This document shows, one piece after another, positions 1 to 6,646 of a DNA stretch of 8,007 bases (the stretch's first letter is position 1; every line of letters begins with the position of its first letter). The stretch is from a bacterium (GTDB taxonomy: Bacteria > Patescibacteriota > Saccharimonadia > Saccharimonadales > UBA4665): assembly GCA_021788675.1 (NCBI GenBank), contig JAJYKI010000028.1, forward strand, positions 1 through 8,007, given 5' to 3'. The notes below the pieces were generated by a model. It saw only the letters and a list, made by a program, of their open reading frames with translations. It made no database searches and had not been told where the DNA came from. A program made the translations under genes and the position numbers.

Positions 1-1020
1 CGTAAATAGAGCCGCCGCTGCCTCCTTGGTAGCCACCAAAAATATAGATATGGTTATTATAGGCTACGGCCGGAAAGTAGTTTCTTCCCGTCGTAATTGA
101 TGTGGCGTTGGTTGTCCAAGAGTTATTCAGATAGCCAGTGGCCTGAATCGGTGCATACTGAATGTCCGAGAATGGACTTCCCCCGGCATTTCCGCCCATG
201 ATGTAAAAGTATCCGCCGTATGCGATAACAGCCAGATCCTGTCGGGCTGTTGTGAATGATGTTGTTTGGACCCAGTTAGATATGCTGCCGTCAGCATTAA
301 TCGGTGCCACATAAGTCGTTGCATTATAGCCCGATCCATAACCGCCGGCTTCATAAAGATAGCCGTCATAGGCGTAAGCGCTGAACTGGTTATTGGCCGC
401 GGGTAGTGTAATGCTATTGGTTTGCCAAGTCGTAATTGAGCCGTTGGCATTGGGCTTGGCGTATTGGATGTCGCTTAGAAAGGCTGAGCCGGTGTAGCCA
501 CCCATGACGTAAATGTAGCCGTTATATTCGGCTGAGGCGAAACTGGTTCGGGCAGCTGTAAATGTAGTAGCGTTAGTGGTCCAGGTTCCAATCGAACCGT
601 CAGCATTAATCGGGGCATATTGGGTATCGCCTAGTATAGCCGAGCCGCTGTAGCCACCCATGACGTATACGTAACCATTTACGACCTGACAATTCTGACT
701 AGTCCTGGCGGTCGTAAAAGTAGTAGGGTTGGTCGTCCATGGGCCCGGTGCGCCGTTTGTGCCAATTTTGGAGTACTGTATATCGTTATAATAAGACACT
801 CCGGATCCGCCCAGGATATAAATGTAGCCGTTATATATGAAACCGCATGCGCCACTTCGGCCGTTAGTAAAGACGTTAGTGGCTGGCGTCCAGGCTCCAA
901 TTGCGCCGCTGCTGATTGATGCATATTCAACTGTGTTTATATTGGCAGTGCCGTTGTAGCCGCCAAGTATATATATGTAATTATTATCGGCTGCGACCAC
1001 TAATCCCTCATCGGTGTATG
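1..1020 (-). repeat. Seven tandem Kelch-type repeat units, ~150-159 bp each
   Basis: The codons for the diagnostic Gly-Gly pairs lie at 959-964, 806-811, 653-658, 497-502, 341-346, 191-196 and 32-37. The successive spacings are 153, 153, 156, 156, 150 and 159 bp, all multiples of three. Identity is mostly at protein level. At DNA level the clearest conservation is a 17-bp word (CCGTCAGCATTAATCGG) at 288-304 and again at 597-613, encoding the N-A-D-G turn. This is protein-coding repeat structure, not a mobile or CRISPR-type repeat. Further units may lie beyond the left edge. Confidence 0.85.
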
Positions 1021-2077
1021 GCAAAGGGTTAGTGTTGGTCGTATAGCCGCTCAGTATGCCTCCCGTCAGGGGAGCGGTAGATATCTGTCCAGCCGTAAGA
1101 TTCAGGTTACTTTCGGCATTTCCGTTCTGAATAAAACTGTTTGCCGTACTTACTACTACGGAAGGGTCAATGTCTATCGGAAAGCTTAATTTGTTAAGAT
1201 GAGTGACATTTAGCGTTAATATGTTTCCATGCAAAGAAAAGTATGGCTTGACACCTCCTGGATTAAGAACCGAGGAAGCGGACATTTTGACGTAGGGTGC
1301 CGGTATTTCAAATACCAAATTGGTTTTTCGGCTATTAATTTTTGCCTTTTGAATTAAAGCCTGATCGCCGGGAGTGCCATAGTTAATGTTGCCGTATAGT
1401 ACTGAATCGGCGCTATATATTCCAACACTGCCATCGGCATTAAGTCGTGCTTGCAGGGTGGACGGTAGATTTAACCGGTACGAAAGCTGTAACGAATTTT
1501 GACTTGGATTTTTTAAGACTATGAGGTCTTCTTTGATGCCGTTTGTTTGCGGGGTATATATGAGCTGGGCGCTAAGCTTTGCTAGTGGATATACAAGGTG
1601 GGAAATTTCAGTCTGGCCGCCGGAATGCGGGACTATGGTTTTAGCGGCTTTGCCATCAAGGGTTTTAAAGCGGGGAATCATACTGAAGCTCAATTTGGTA
1701 GTCGGGTCGTAGTATGTTATTCCTTTACCGAGTGTGGCCGGAATTTTTGCTGCATAATAATCGTAACTTGGCAGGTTATTGGTGCGTCCTATGCTAAGAC
1801 CCTGGGTTTTTAGATAATCAGGGTTATTAAGCGCGGCATTGTTATAGATAAAAACGTGCGCTTTGTCGTTGTAAGTTAAGTTTCGGTTGATTTTGTAGCT
1901 GAATTTGGCCGTCAGTCTGATAGCCGAACGGCTTAGTTGATAAGGATTTTGAAAAATAATCAAAACTGCCGCCAATATAAACAAGCAAAAAGCCAGGGTA
2001 GATAAAATTAACTCAACGTTGATGTCGGACAATTTTGTCTTGATAATTCTAAACCGGCTTTTGATTTTTCTATGCAT
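1..2077 (-). CDS. Membrane-anchored Kelch-repeat (beta-propeller) surface protein, C-terminus cut by window edge
   Basis: The frame is open from the ATG at 2077 to the left edge: 692 full codons, no stop, C-terminus outside the window. I checked it codon by codon. A basic N-terminus (MHRKIKSRFR) leads into one hydrophobic segment at about residues 21-42, a signal anchor, so the rest probably lies outside the membrane. Residues ~45-350 are a Ser/Thr/Asn-rich, beta-looking region ending in 'FPIDIDPSVVV', which I cannot assign to a named domain. From ~residue 354 a repeat of 50-53 residues recurs. Each unit has GY-[IVLF]-Y-x-x-GG, then usually a D-x-QYA-like stretch, usually N-x-[DN]-G-[SA], a Trp in most units, and T-x-[AG]-R. 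The GG pairs fall at residues 372, 423, 474, 526, 578, 628 and 681, so at least seven Kelch-type blades are present. Kelch propellers usually bind proteins or glycans; adhesion or envelope binding is inference. No Shine-Dalgarno is visible before the ATG. Confidence 0.88.
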   Translation of the reverse strand, partial: MHRKIKSRFRIIKTKLSDINVELILSTLAFCLFILAAVLIIFQNPYQLSRSAIRLTAKFSYKINRNLTYNDKAHVFIYNNAALNNPDYLKTQGLSIGRTNNLPSYDYYAAKIPATLGKGITYYDPTTKLSFSMIPRFKTLDGKAAKTIVPHSGGQTEISHLVYPLAKLSAQLIYTPQTNGIKEDLIVLKNPSQNSLQLSYRLNLPSTLQARLNADGSVGIYSADSVLYGNINYGTPGDQALIQKAKINSRKTNLVFEIPAPYVKMSASSVLNPGGVKPYFSLHGNILTLNVTHLNKLSFPIDIDPSVVVSTANSFIQNGNAESNLNLTAGQISTAPLTGGILSGYTTNTNPLPYTDEGLVVAADNNYIYILGGYNGTANINTVEYASISSGAIGAWTPATNVFTNGRSGACGFIYNGYIYILGGSGVSYYNDIQYSKIGTNGAPGPWTTNPTTFTTARTSQNCQVVNGYVYVMGGYSGSAILGDTQYAPINADGSIGTWTTNATTFTAARTSFASAEYNGYIYVMGGYTGSAFLSDIQYAKPNANGSITTWQTNSITLPAANNQFSAYAYDGYLYEAGGYGSGYNATTYVAPINADGSISNWVQTTSFTTARQDLAVIAYGGYFYIMGGNAGGSPFSDIQYAPIQATGYLNNSWTTNATSITTGRNYFPAVAYNNHIYIFGGYQGGSGGSIY

Positions 2078-2099
2078 AATACAAAAACACAAACCCCCA

Positions 2100-2136
2100 A
2101 CTCTTTTATGATTTAAAAGAGTAATTTAGCATTACT
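2100..2136. other. Two overlapping AT-rich hairpins between the ATPase and Kelch genes
   Basis: Dyad 1 is CTCTTTTA (2101-2108), loop TGATT, TAAAAGAG (2114-2121), extended one pair by A2100/T2122. Dyad 2 is AGTAAT (2120-2125), loop TTAGC, ATTACT (2131-2136). They share 2120-2122, so they cannot both form fully. They lie downstream of the ATPase stop and upstream of the Kelch start, both on the minus strand. They may be a weak terminator for the ATPase operon or structure in the Kelch leader. The stems are AT-rich and lack a clean T-run, so a standard terminator is doubtful. Confidence 0.35.
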
Positions 2137-2167
2137 ATTTTAACATGCAAGCCAGCCGTTTATAAAA

Positions 2168-4558
2168 TCAGATTGTATTAGAGTATTTCTGGAATATTTG
2201 CTTAGCGAGTTCTTCAAATTGCATCCATAATAGCGCCCAGCCCCAGACTATAAGTACCAGCCAGATGCTGATGCCATGGAACAATACTCCTGTTAAGGCC
2301 AGCAGGGTAGATGTGATTTGCGTGCCCATAGTCGCCAGAATGACTTGTTTGCTGGGTAGCCAGCGCCACCAGTGCCTCTTGGTGTGAGCAACATAAATGA
2401 GCAGGTCGCCACTAACGGCTAACTTCAAGAAGAACATCGTCTGGATATCGTCAATCGATAAATGCAGCAGGTACTTGATGATAAAGAATAGACCGAGACT
2501 TTCCATGATGCCGATCGTTCCGTACATGCTTGCCAGCGTGAAGCGTCGTCTGACATTAATCGCTTCGGGCTTTGAAGTGGCTTCCACCTTATCGTATGCC
2601 AGGCTTATTATCGGCAAATCATTGAGCAGGGCTAATAAGATGATTTGCACCGGCGTCATTGGGAAGGTGCCGTATAGCACGCTTAAGATGGCTATAGTTA
2701 AAATCAGCCGGAAGCTTTCCGAAATCCTATAAACCGAGTAATAATAAGTCCGCATAAATATTTTACGGGCTTCAATAATGGCATTACGAATTACACCGAT
2801 GCCGTTTGTCATCAGTACGATATCGGCGGCACTTTTCAGAGCATCAACGGCGTTTTTGACAGCAATACCGACGCTAGCTTGTTTAAGCGCCGGAAGGTCG
2901 TTGACGCCGTCACCAGTCGCGGCGACGACGTAAGCTTTGGCTCCGGCTTTGACTATGTTGAATTTATCATCGGGTAGAACTTCAGCAAATACGTCAGTGG
3001 CGTTAAATGCTTCCATGCTCAGGCTGGCGGTTTTTCCGGCCGCAACCATGACTTGTTTATTGAAGCCAAGTTTTTGGGCAACCCGGGCGGCTATAGCCTT
3101 ATTGTCTCCGGTCATCATCTTGACGCCAATGCCGTTATCCTTCAAAAAGCTGATCACTTTACCGCTGTCTTCTCTAAGGGTGTCGCTTAGTAGCATCATG
3201 CCGATTAGTTCAAGTTGGCGTTCATTTTGTCCGCTGGTGAGCGCAATGGCCAAGCTGCGATAGCCTAGCGCGGCGGCGTGCTCAATATCGGCGTTGAATT
3301 TTTGGCGCAACTCTTCATTTATATTACACAGCTGTTCAATTATTTGAGGCGCCCCGATACTGACGGTATAATCCTGGCCGTCTTTTTTGACTATGGCAGT
3401 GCTGCGCTTGCGCTTAGAATCGGCTGGCGTAAATTTAATTTGCTCAAATTGCTTAATATCGTCTACGGCAGCCCGGGTTACGATAGCCTGGTTAATCGGA
3501 TCGGGTAGATCGGTCTTCGTGCCGGATATTGCCCATTTAAGAACCTCTTTTAAATTATGGTCCTGATATAAAACGATGTCTTCAACGACTATTTCATTTT
3601 TGGTTAAAGTGCCGGTTTTGTCACTTAGCAGCATATTAACATTAGCTAGATCTTCTAGTGAGCTGAGACGTCTGACGATAACGTGCTTCTTAGTCAGCCG
3701 GACGACTCCTAAGCTAATAATAAGACTCATGACGGTTGGCATGGCGACTGGCGTACCGGCTATCAACATGCTTAAATCTAGTGTCAGAAGAGTTGGTATG
3801 CTTTGATGTTTTAGGCCAAGATAGATGGTTATAGCGACAGCGGATATTAGACTGACGGCGGTAAGAAATTCGGTAATCGTCAGGATGTCGCGGTCCAGTG
3901 AGCTATTTTTCGGTTTGCTACTGACGAGACCAAGGGTGCGACCGAATTTGGTGCGCATTCCGGTCTGGGTTACCGCTCCGGTAAGGTCTCCGGTTGTAAT
4001 AAACGACCCGGAAAAGGCAGCTTGGTTAACGCTTTTTTCTTGAGGCAGCGATTCTCCGGTGAGGGCAGATTCATTAATACTGACATTGTCACATTCTATT
4101 ATGGTTAGGTCGGCTGGAATTACGTTGCCGACTCCGAGTTGAACTAAATCGCCTGGCACGAGCATGGTTGAAGGAATTGATTTCCATTGTCCGTCGCGCT
4201 TGACGCTGACATTGATTGTCAGTTTTTTCTGCAGGGTCTCGATAGCCTCATCGGCTTTGCTTTCGTGCCATTGGGCAATACCGAAGTTGACTAAAAACAG
4301 GGCTAATATAAACCAGCCGTCGAAAGTCTTGCCAATATAAAAGGACAACAACGAGGCTGCCAGAAGAAGCAGAGACATCGGCGAGATTAACCAGTGCAGA
4401 ACCTTCTTAAATAAGGACGGTTTTTCGTCCGACATGGCGTTTGGGCCGTATTTGGCAAACAGCTCATTGACCTGGGCTGTGTTTAGCCCGGAATTCTCAC
4501 GGTGAATCTTATTTGCTACCGTTTCGTCTTTGGTGTCTCCATTCGGCTCATCTGTCAT
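2168..4558 (-). CDS. Plasma-membrane proton-efflux-type (P3A) P-type ATPase
   Basis: This 796-residue integral membrane pump would use ATP to export cations, most likely H+, setting membrane potential and cytoplasmic pH. In order it has an N-terminal cation-ATPase domain (~20-60), a first membrane pair (~58-97), the actuator motif TGES (167-170), an M4 segment with PVAMP (270-274), the phosphorylation motif DKTGT (Asp313), the nucleotide-binding domain (~325-470), TGDN (483-486), the hinge motif TGDGVND (548-554) and C-terminal membrane segments (~610-785). PVAMP-T and the M6 sequence LLND (Asp647) match the type IIIA H+-ATPase pattern. Asn91 in M2 appears to align with the proton-site Asn of plant AHA2, and Asp647 with its Asp684. 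Length is normal for prokaryotic members, with no C-terminal regulatory tail. One oddity: the usual Lys of the KGA-P motif is Ile401. Its ATG lies 2 bp after the upstream gene's stop with no obvious Shine-Dalgarno, suggesting translational coupling. The ion is inferred; Ca2+ or Mg2+ is less likely. Confidence 0.93.
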   Translation of the reverse strand: MTDEPNGDTKDETVANKIHRENSGLNTAQVNELFAKYGPNAMSDEKPSLFKKVLHWLISPMSLLLLAASLLSFYIGKTFDGWFILALFLVNFGIAQWHESKADEAIETLQKKLTINVSVKRDGQWKSIPSTMLVPGDLVQLGVGNVIPADLTIIECDNVSINESALTGESLPQEKSVNQAAFSGSFITTGDLTGAVTQTGMRTKFGRTLGLVSSKPKNSSLDRDILTITEFLTAVSLISAVAITIYLGLKHQSIPTLLTLDLSMLIAGTPVAMPTVMSLIISLGVVRLTKKHVIVRRLSSLEDLANVNMLLSDKTGTLTKNEIVVEDIVLYQDHNLKEVLKWAISGTKTDLPDPINQAIVTRAAVDDIKQFEQIKFTPADSKRKRSTAIVKKDGQDYTVSIGAPQIIEQLCNINEELRQKFNADIEHAAALGYRSLAIALTSGQNERQLELIGMMLLSDTLREDSGKVISFLKDNGIGVKMMTGDNKAIAARVAQKLGFNKQVMVAAGKTASLSMEAFNATDVFAEVLPDDKFNIVKAGAKAYVVAATGDGVNDLPALKQASVGIAVKNAVDALKSAADIVLMTNGIGVIRNAIIEARKIFMRTYYYSVYRISESFRLILTIAILSVLYGTFPMTPVQIILLALLNDLPIISLAYDKVEATSKPEAINVRRRFTLASMYGTIGIMESLGLFFIIKYLLHLSIDDIQTMFFLKLAVSGDLLIYVAHTKRHWWRWLPSKQVILATMGTQITSTLLALTGVLFHGISIWLVLIVWGWALLWMQFEELAKQIFQKYSNTI

Positions 4559-4560
4559 TA

Positions 4561-4812
4561 CTAAGCTTTGCTATTTACCTTGTTGAGTATTAGCGCAAAC
4601 ACATAACCGCCGGCTAAACCGTCAATCAGTCCCCACATCAGCCCGATTATGCCCCCGATGAAGGTTGCCTTAAAACCTAAATATAATGCTGAGATGACGT
4701 TAACCAGACCGTCATTGCCCCAGCCGGCCGCGGCCATCCAGCCAACCATAAGCATGCACAGTCCCCATGTAATACTGGTGGCAATAGCGAACCTAAGCGG
4801 ATTAAACTTCAT
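4561..4812 (-). CDS. Small 'bacteriophage holin'-like membrane protein, paired with the ATPase
   Basis: This 83-residue hydrophobic protein has a short basic start (MKFNPLRF), a first membrane segment at ~8-30, a small loop with GNDG (32-35), and a Gly-rich hydrophobic stretch at ~43-77 forming one or two more segments. It ends in a polar tail (NKVNSKA). The motif LYLGFKATF-x-GxxxGxxWGxxDG resembles small CPR and archaeal proteins often auto-annotated as 'bacteriophage holin'. That name is probably misleading, because no phage gene lies nearby. The ATG has a good Shine-Dalgarno (AAGGA, 8-nt spacer) and a strong upstream promoter. The stop is 2 bp from the ATPase start, so the two are almost certainly co-transcribed. 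A role as an accessory subunit or stabiliser of the pump is an inference from position only. Confidence 0.8.
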   Translation of the reverse strand: MKFNPLRFAIATSITWGLCMLMVGWMAAAGWGNDGLVNVISALYLGFKATFIGGIIGLMWGLIDGLAGGYVFALILNKVNSKA

Positions 4813-4841
4813 TAATATATTCCTTTTTGTTTTAGTTTTAC

Positions 4842-4877
4842 GCTAACCATTATATAGCCCCGTCAAGTTTATGCCAA
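4842..4877 (-). promoter_or_regulatory. Sigma-70-type promoter for the small membrane protein-ATPase operon
   Basis: Read on the minus strand, a -35 box TTGGCA (4877-4872) and a perfect -10 box TATAAT (4854-4849) are separated by exactly 17 bp. The expected start near 4842 gives a ~30-nt leader that contains the AAGGA ribosome-binding site before the ATG at 4812. This is the best promoter match in the window. A TTGACG word lies between the boxes, but only 6 bp from the -10, so it cannot be the -35 for it. Confidence 0.75.
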
Positions 4878-4887
4878 AAACCGAGCC

Positions 4888-4904
4888 TTTAGATCATATC
4901 TAAA
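4888..4904. other. Perfect 7-bp dyad just upstream of the -35 box
   Basis: TTTAGAT (4888-4894), loop CAT, ATCTAAA (4898-4904). It starts 11 bp upstream of the -35 box of the ATPase operon promoter and 30 bp after the cupin stop. It could be an operator or a weak hairpin at the 3' end of the cupin transcript. There is no adjacent T-run, so a classical terminator is unlikely. Confidence 0.35.
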
Positions 4905-4914
4905 ATTAGACTAG

Positions 4915-4930
4915 CCGAGCTTACGCTTGG
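4915..4930 (-). terminator. Imperfect hairpin just after the cupin stop codon
   Basis: On the minus strand CCAAGC, a GTAA tetraloop (GNRA type) and GCTCGG form a 6-bp stem with one A-C mismatch, 3 nt after the stop. Only a scattered T-rich stretch follows (CTAGTCTAATTTTAG). It may end or protect the cupin mRNA; the evidence is weak. Confidence 0.25.
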
Positions 4931-4933
4931 ACT

Positions 4934-5296
4934 TTAGTCGGTAGCGTCCGCTTTGCTGTGATGTATGGTGCCGTCGGGATGATGAGGTGGTGAATAAACC
5001 GTTATAATCTTCATGGACCCATCGCTGCCGTTGACAAAGTTATGCCTTAATCCGGCTCTTACTAGAGCCATATCGCCCGCTTCAAAGCTAGCTTCGGTAT
5101 CGTCGATGACTAATTTTCCCCGGCCCTCCAGGCAAATCAGGAGTTGTTCGTTGTCTTCATGGACCTCCATGCCTATATCCTCGTGCGGATTTAGGCTCAT
5201 TATAACGACCTGCATGTTATTGCCAGTATCGATTACCTGTCTGAAATCATTGTTAGTTAAGGCGCGCTGCGTTAACTTCTGAACATAGTCATGCAT
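4934..5296 (-). CDS. Small single-domain cupin protein (mannose-6-phosphate isomerase-like)
   Basis: This 120-residue, probably cytoplasmic protein consists of one conserved beta-barrel cupin domain. Motif 1 is read in MEVHEDNEQLL through EGRGKLVID (residues 43-65), with His46 as a likely metal ligand and Glu50-Gln51 following. Motif 2 is GDMALVRAGLRHNFVN (74-89), with His85 as the next ligand. The second His of a classical HxH is Asp48, and the usual Pro of VPAG is Arg80-Ala81. The C-terminal SPPHHPDGTIHHSKADA is typical of a widespread group labelled 'cupin' or 'mannose-6-phosphate isomerase-like', whose substrate is unknown. The stand-alone domain is too short to be a true type I phosphomannose isomerase. 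The start is supported by GGAGG with an 8-nt spacer. The gene is divergent from the CapA-like gene and has its own transcription unit or could read through into the ATPase operon. Confidence 0.88.
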   Translation of the reverse strand: MHDYVQKLTQRALTNNDFRQVIDTGNNMQVVIMSLNPHEDIGMEVHEDNEQLLICLEGRGKLVIDDTEASFEAGDMALVRAGLRHNFVNGSDGSMKIITVYSPPHHPDGTIHHSKADATD

Positions 5297-5347
5297 CTTT
5301 TAGTCCTCCGCTTTAGTTTGCTAATAGCTTAACGCTGGAATTAATTT

Positions 5348-5377
5348 TTGGCTGTAATATTAGTCGCTTTTAGCCAA
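5348..5377. promoter_or_regulatory. Inverted repeat in the divergent cupin/CapA-like intergenic region
   Basis: TTGGCT (5348-5353) and AGCCAA (5372-5377) are perfect inverted copies separated by 18 bp. A TAATATTA palindrome (5355-5362) lies inside the spacer. The whole region between the two divergent genes is only 127 bp. The repeat could be an operator shared by both genes, or two facing promoter elements. Such short repeats also occur by chance in AT-rich DNA. Confidence 0.3.
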
Positions 5378-5407
5378 GAAAACTTTAATTTAGTATCCGG
5401 GGCAGCC

Positions 5408-5413
5408 TATACT
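5408..5413 (+). promoter_or_regulatory. Probable -10 box (TATACT) of the CapA-like gene
   Basis: TATACT matches the -10 consensus at 5 of 6 positions and ends 10 bp before the ATG at 5424. A start about 7 nt downstream would fall near 5420, leaving almost no leader. No Shine-Dalgarno is visible before the ATG, in agreement with a leaderless mRNA. I see no convincing -35 box about 17 bp upstream. Confidence 0.45.
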
Positions 5414-5423
5414 ATTAATTAAT

Positions 5424-6638
5424 ATGGGTAAAAACAGCATTTATCCCCGACATAATAATTTCCGGACAAGCAAGCTGTTCTTCGCCTTATTGATACTTGC
5501 AATTATGGGTTTAGCTGCTGCAACGGGAACCCATCTTTATTATTTTAAAACTACCCAACCTGAGGCTGCGACAAGTCACAGCGTTACAGCCAAGGCCGCA
5601 TCTAATAATTTGACAAAGCTTGAAGGCAGTTATCTGTTCAGTGGCACTATAGTGCTGGCGCGCGGGGTTGAATCTTACGCGAACGGCGACTACAACCAGC
5701 CCTTTAGTGGCATGGCAAGTCTTGGCACCTATGACGCCCATATAGGGGTTTTGGAGTGTCCGATTACAACTAATGCCGACAGTTTTGCTAATGAAGTTCA
5801 AAACCTGGTTTTCAATTGTCAACCATATTGGCTGCCATACCTGAAAAAATACTTTCCTATTCTTAATCTATCGAGCGATCATTTGAACGATCAAGGTCCA
5901 CAAGGCATTGCAAGTACGTTTAAATTATTAAATGCTGCCGGCTTTCAAACCGTTGGTACTTACGATCCGCATTCCTTGAGTGATGATTGCAAAGCCATCA
6001 TTTTGCCGGTGCGCATAATCGCAAGCAATGGTCAAACAAAGCCGGCGACACTTCCGATCGCAATGTGCTCATACAATTACAAATTTCTCTTTCAGCCTCA
6101 ACCCGGTGAAATCGCCAGTATTAGTCAATGGTCAAAAATAATGCCCGTCATTGCGCTTCTAAACGAAGGACCGGAGTACCATCATACGGCTAGCACGCAG
6201 CAGGTTGAATATGCTCACGAAATGATTGATGCCGGTGCCGATATGGTTATAGGCAACGGTACGCACTGGATTCAGAATACGGAAATCTACAAAGGCAAGC
6301 TTATCGCATATTCAATGGGCAACTTTATTTTCGATCAGTTGGATAAAGATGGTCGAATCGCATTAAATCTGGCAGTTAATATAAGTCTGCCGTACAGCCC
6401 AAACCTAGCTCGCTGGATAAATTTAGCACCGACTTGCTTAGCCAATAATGAGTCCTGCTATAAGATAGCCGAAAGCATGCATCTGACCAAGCTAAAGCCG
6501 TTTTATAGTTTTAATGCCATTGCCAGCTACGGCGGTTATTTGCAGGTTGCCACTAAAGCCAGCCCGGCGGATCAGGCGTATATGGAGATGCGGGCCAACT
6601 GGACGCAGACTCTGTCCCAATTGCCGCATAATTATTGA
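5424..6638 (+). CDS. Membrane-anchored CapA/YwtB-like metallophosphatase-fold protein
   Basis: This 404-residue protein has a basic N-terminus, a signal anchor at ~17-35 (FFALLILAIMGLAAA) and an outward catalytic-type domain at ~68-310. CapA family landmarks appear in order: motif I-like SGTIVLARGVE (73-83), LECP (110-113), NLSSDH (148-153), NEGPEY (247-252), DAGADMVIGNGTHW (269-282) and YSMGNFIFDQ (296-305). CapA proteins take part in poly-gamma-glutamate or capsule synthesis and export, with a calcineurin-like metal centre. Here the usual motif I Asp is Thr75, the Asn of NNH is Asp152, the His of HxGxEY is Asn247 and the first His of GHHPH-type motifs is Asn278. His153 and His281 remain. 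The site therefore looks partly eroded, and catalysis is doubtful. A Cys-containing C-terminal part (~330-404) follows. The role is likely envelope polymer handling or binding, by inference. TGA is the stop. Confidence 0.85.
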   Translation: MGKNSIYPRHNNFRTSKLFFALLILAIMGLAAATGTHLYYFKTTQPEAATSHSVTAKAASNNLTKLEGSYLFSGTIVLARGVESYANGDYNQPFSGMASLGTYDAHIGVLECPITTNADSFANEVQNLVFNCQPYWLPYLKKYFPILNLSSDHLNDQGPQGIASTFKLLNAAGFQTVGTYDPHSLSDDCKAIILPVRIIASNGQTKPATLPIAMCSYNYKFLFQPQPGEIASISQWSKIMPVIALLNEGPEYHHTASTQQVEYAHEMIDAGADMVIGNGTHWIQNTEIYKGKLIAYSMGNFIFDQLDKDGRIALNLAVNISLPYSPNLARWINLAPTCLANNESCYKIAESMHLTKLKPFYSFNAIASYGGYLQVATKASPADQAYMEMRANWTQTLSQLPHNY

Positions 6639-6646
6639 TTCGACGG

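Noticed and set aside
127..930. Minus-strand open frames at 127-450 and 679-930
   Set aside because: They lie in other frames of the Kelch-repeat gene. Their translations have no family features, and their existence follows from the repeat composition.
1..1020. CRISPR array or minisatellite as an explanation for the ~153-bp periodicity
   Set aside because: The spacings are all multiples of three, the frame is open throughout, and conservation is at protein level, as expected of Kelch blades.
1521..1813. Two overlapping plus-strand frames opposite the N-terminal part of the Kelch gene
   Set aside because: They are short, have no Shine-Dalgarno or recognisable domain, and are antisense to a continuous open frame that I could verify.
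2397..4043. Several plus-strand frames of 72-111 codons opposite the ATPase
   Set aside because: The minus strand carries every P-type ATPase motif without interruption. The plus frames are compositional shadows.
4561..4812. Prophage remnant suggested by the holin-like protein
   Set aside because: No endolysin, phage structural gene, integrase or attachment site is nearby, and the gene is in an operon with a housekeeping-type ion pump.
4858..4863. TTGACG on the minus strand as the -35 box of the ATPase operon promoter
   Set aside because: It is only 6 bp from the TATAAT box. TTGGCA at 4877-4872 has the correct 17-bp spacing.
5424..6638. UGA recoding as in some CPR lineages
   Set aside because: TGA ends the CapA-like gene at the expected family length, and no gene here contains an in-frame TGA.
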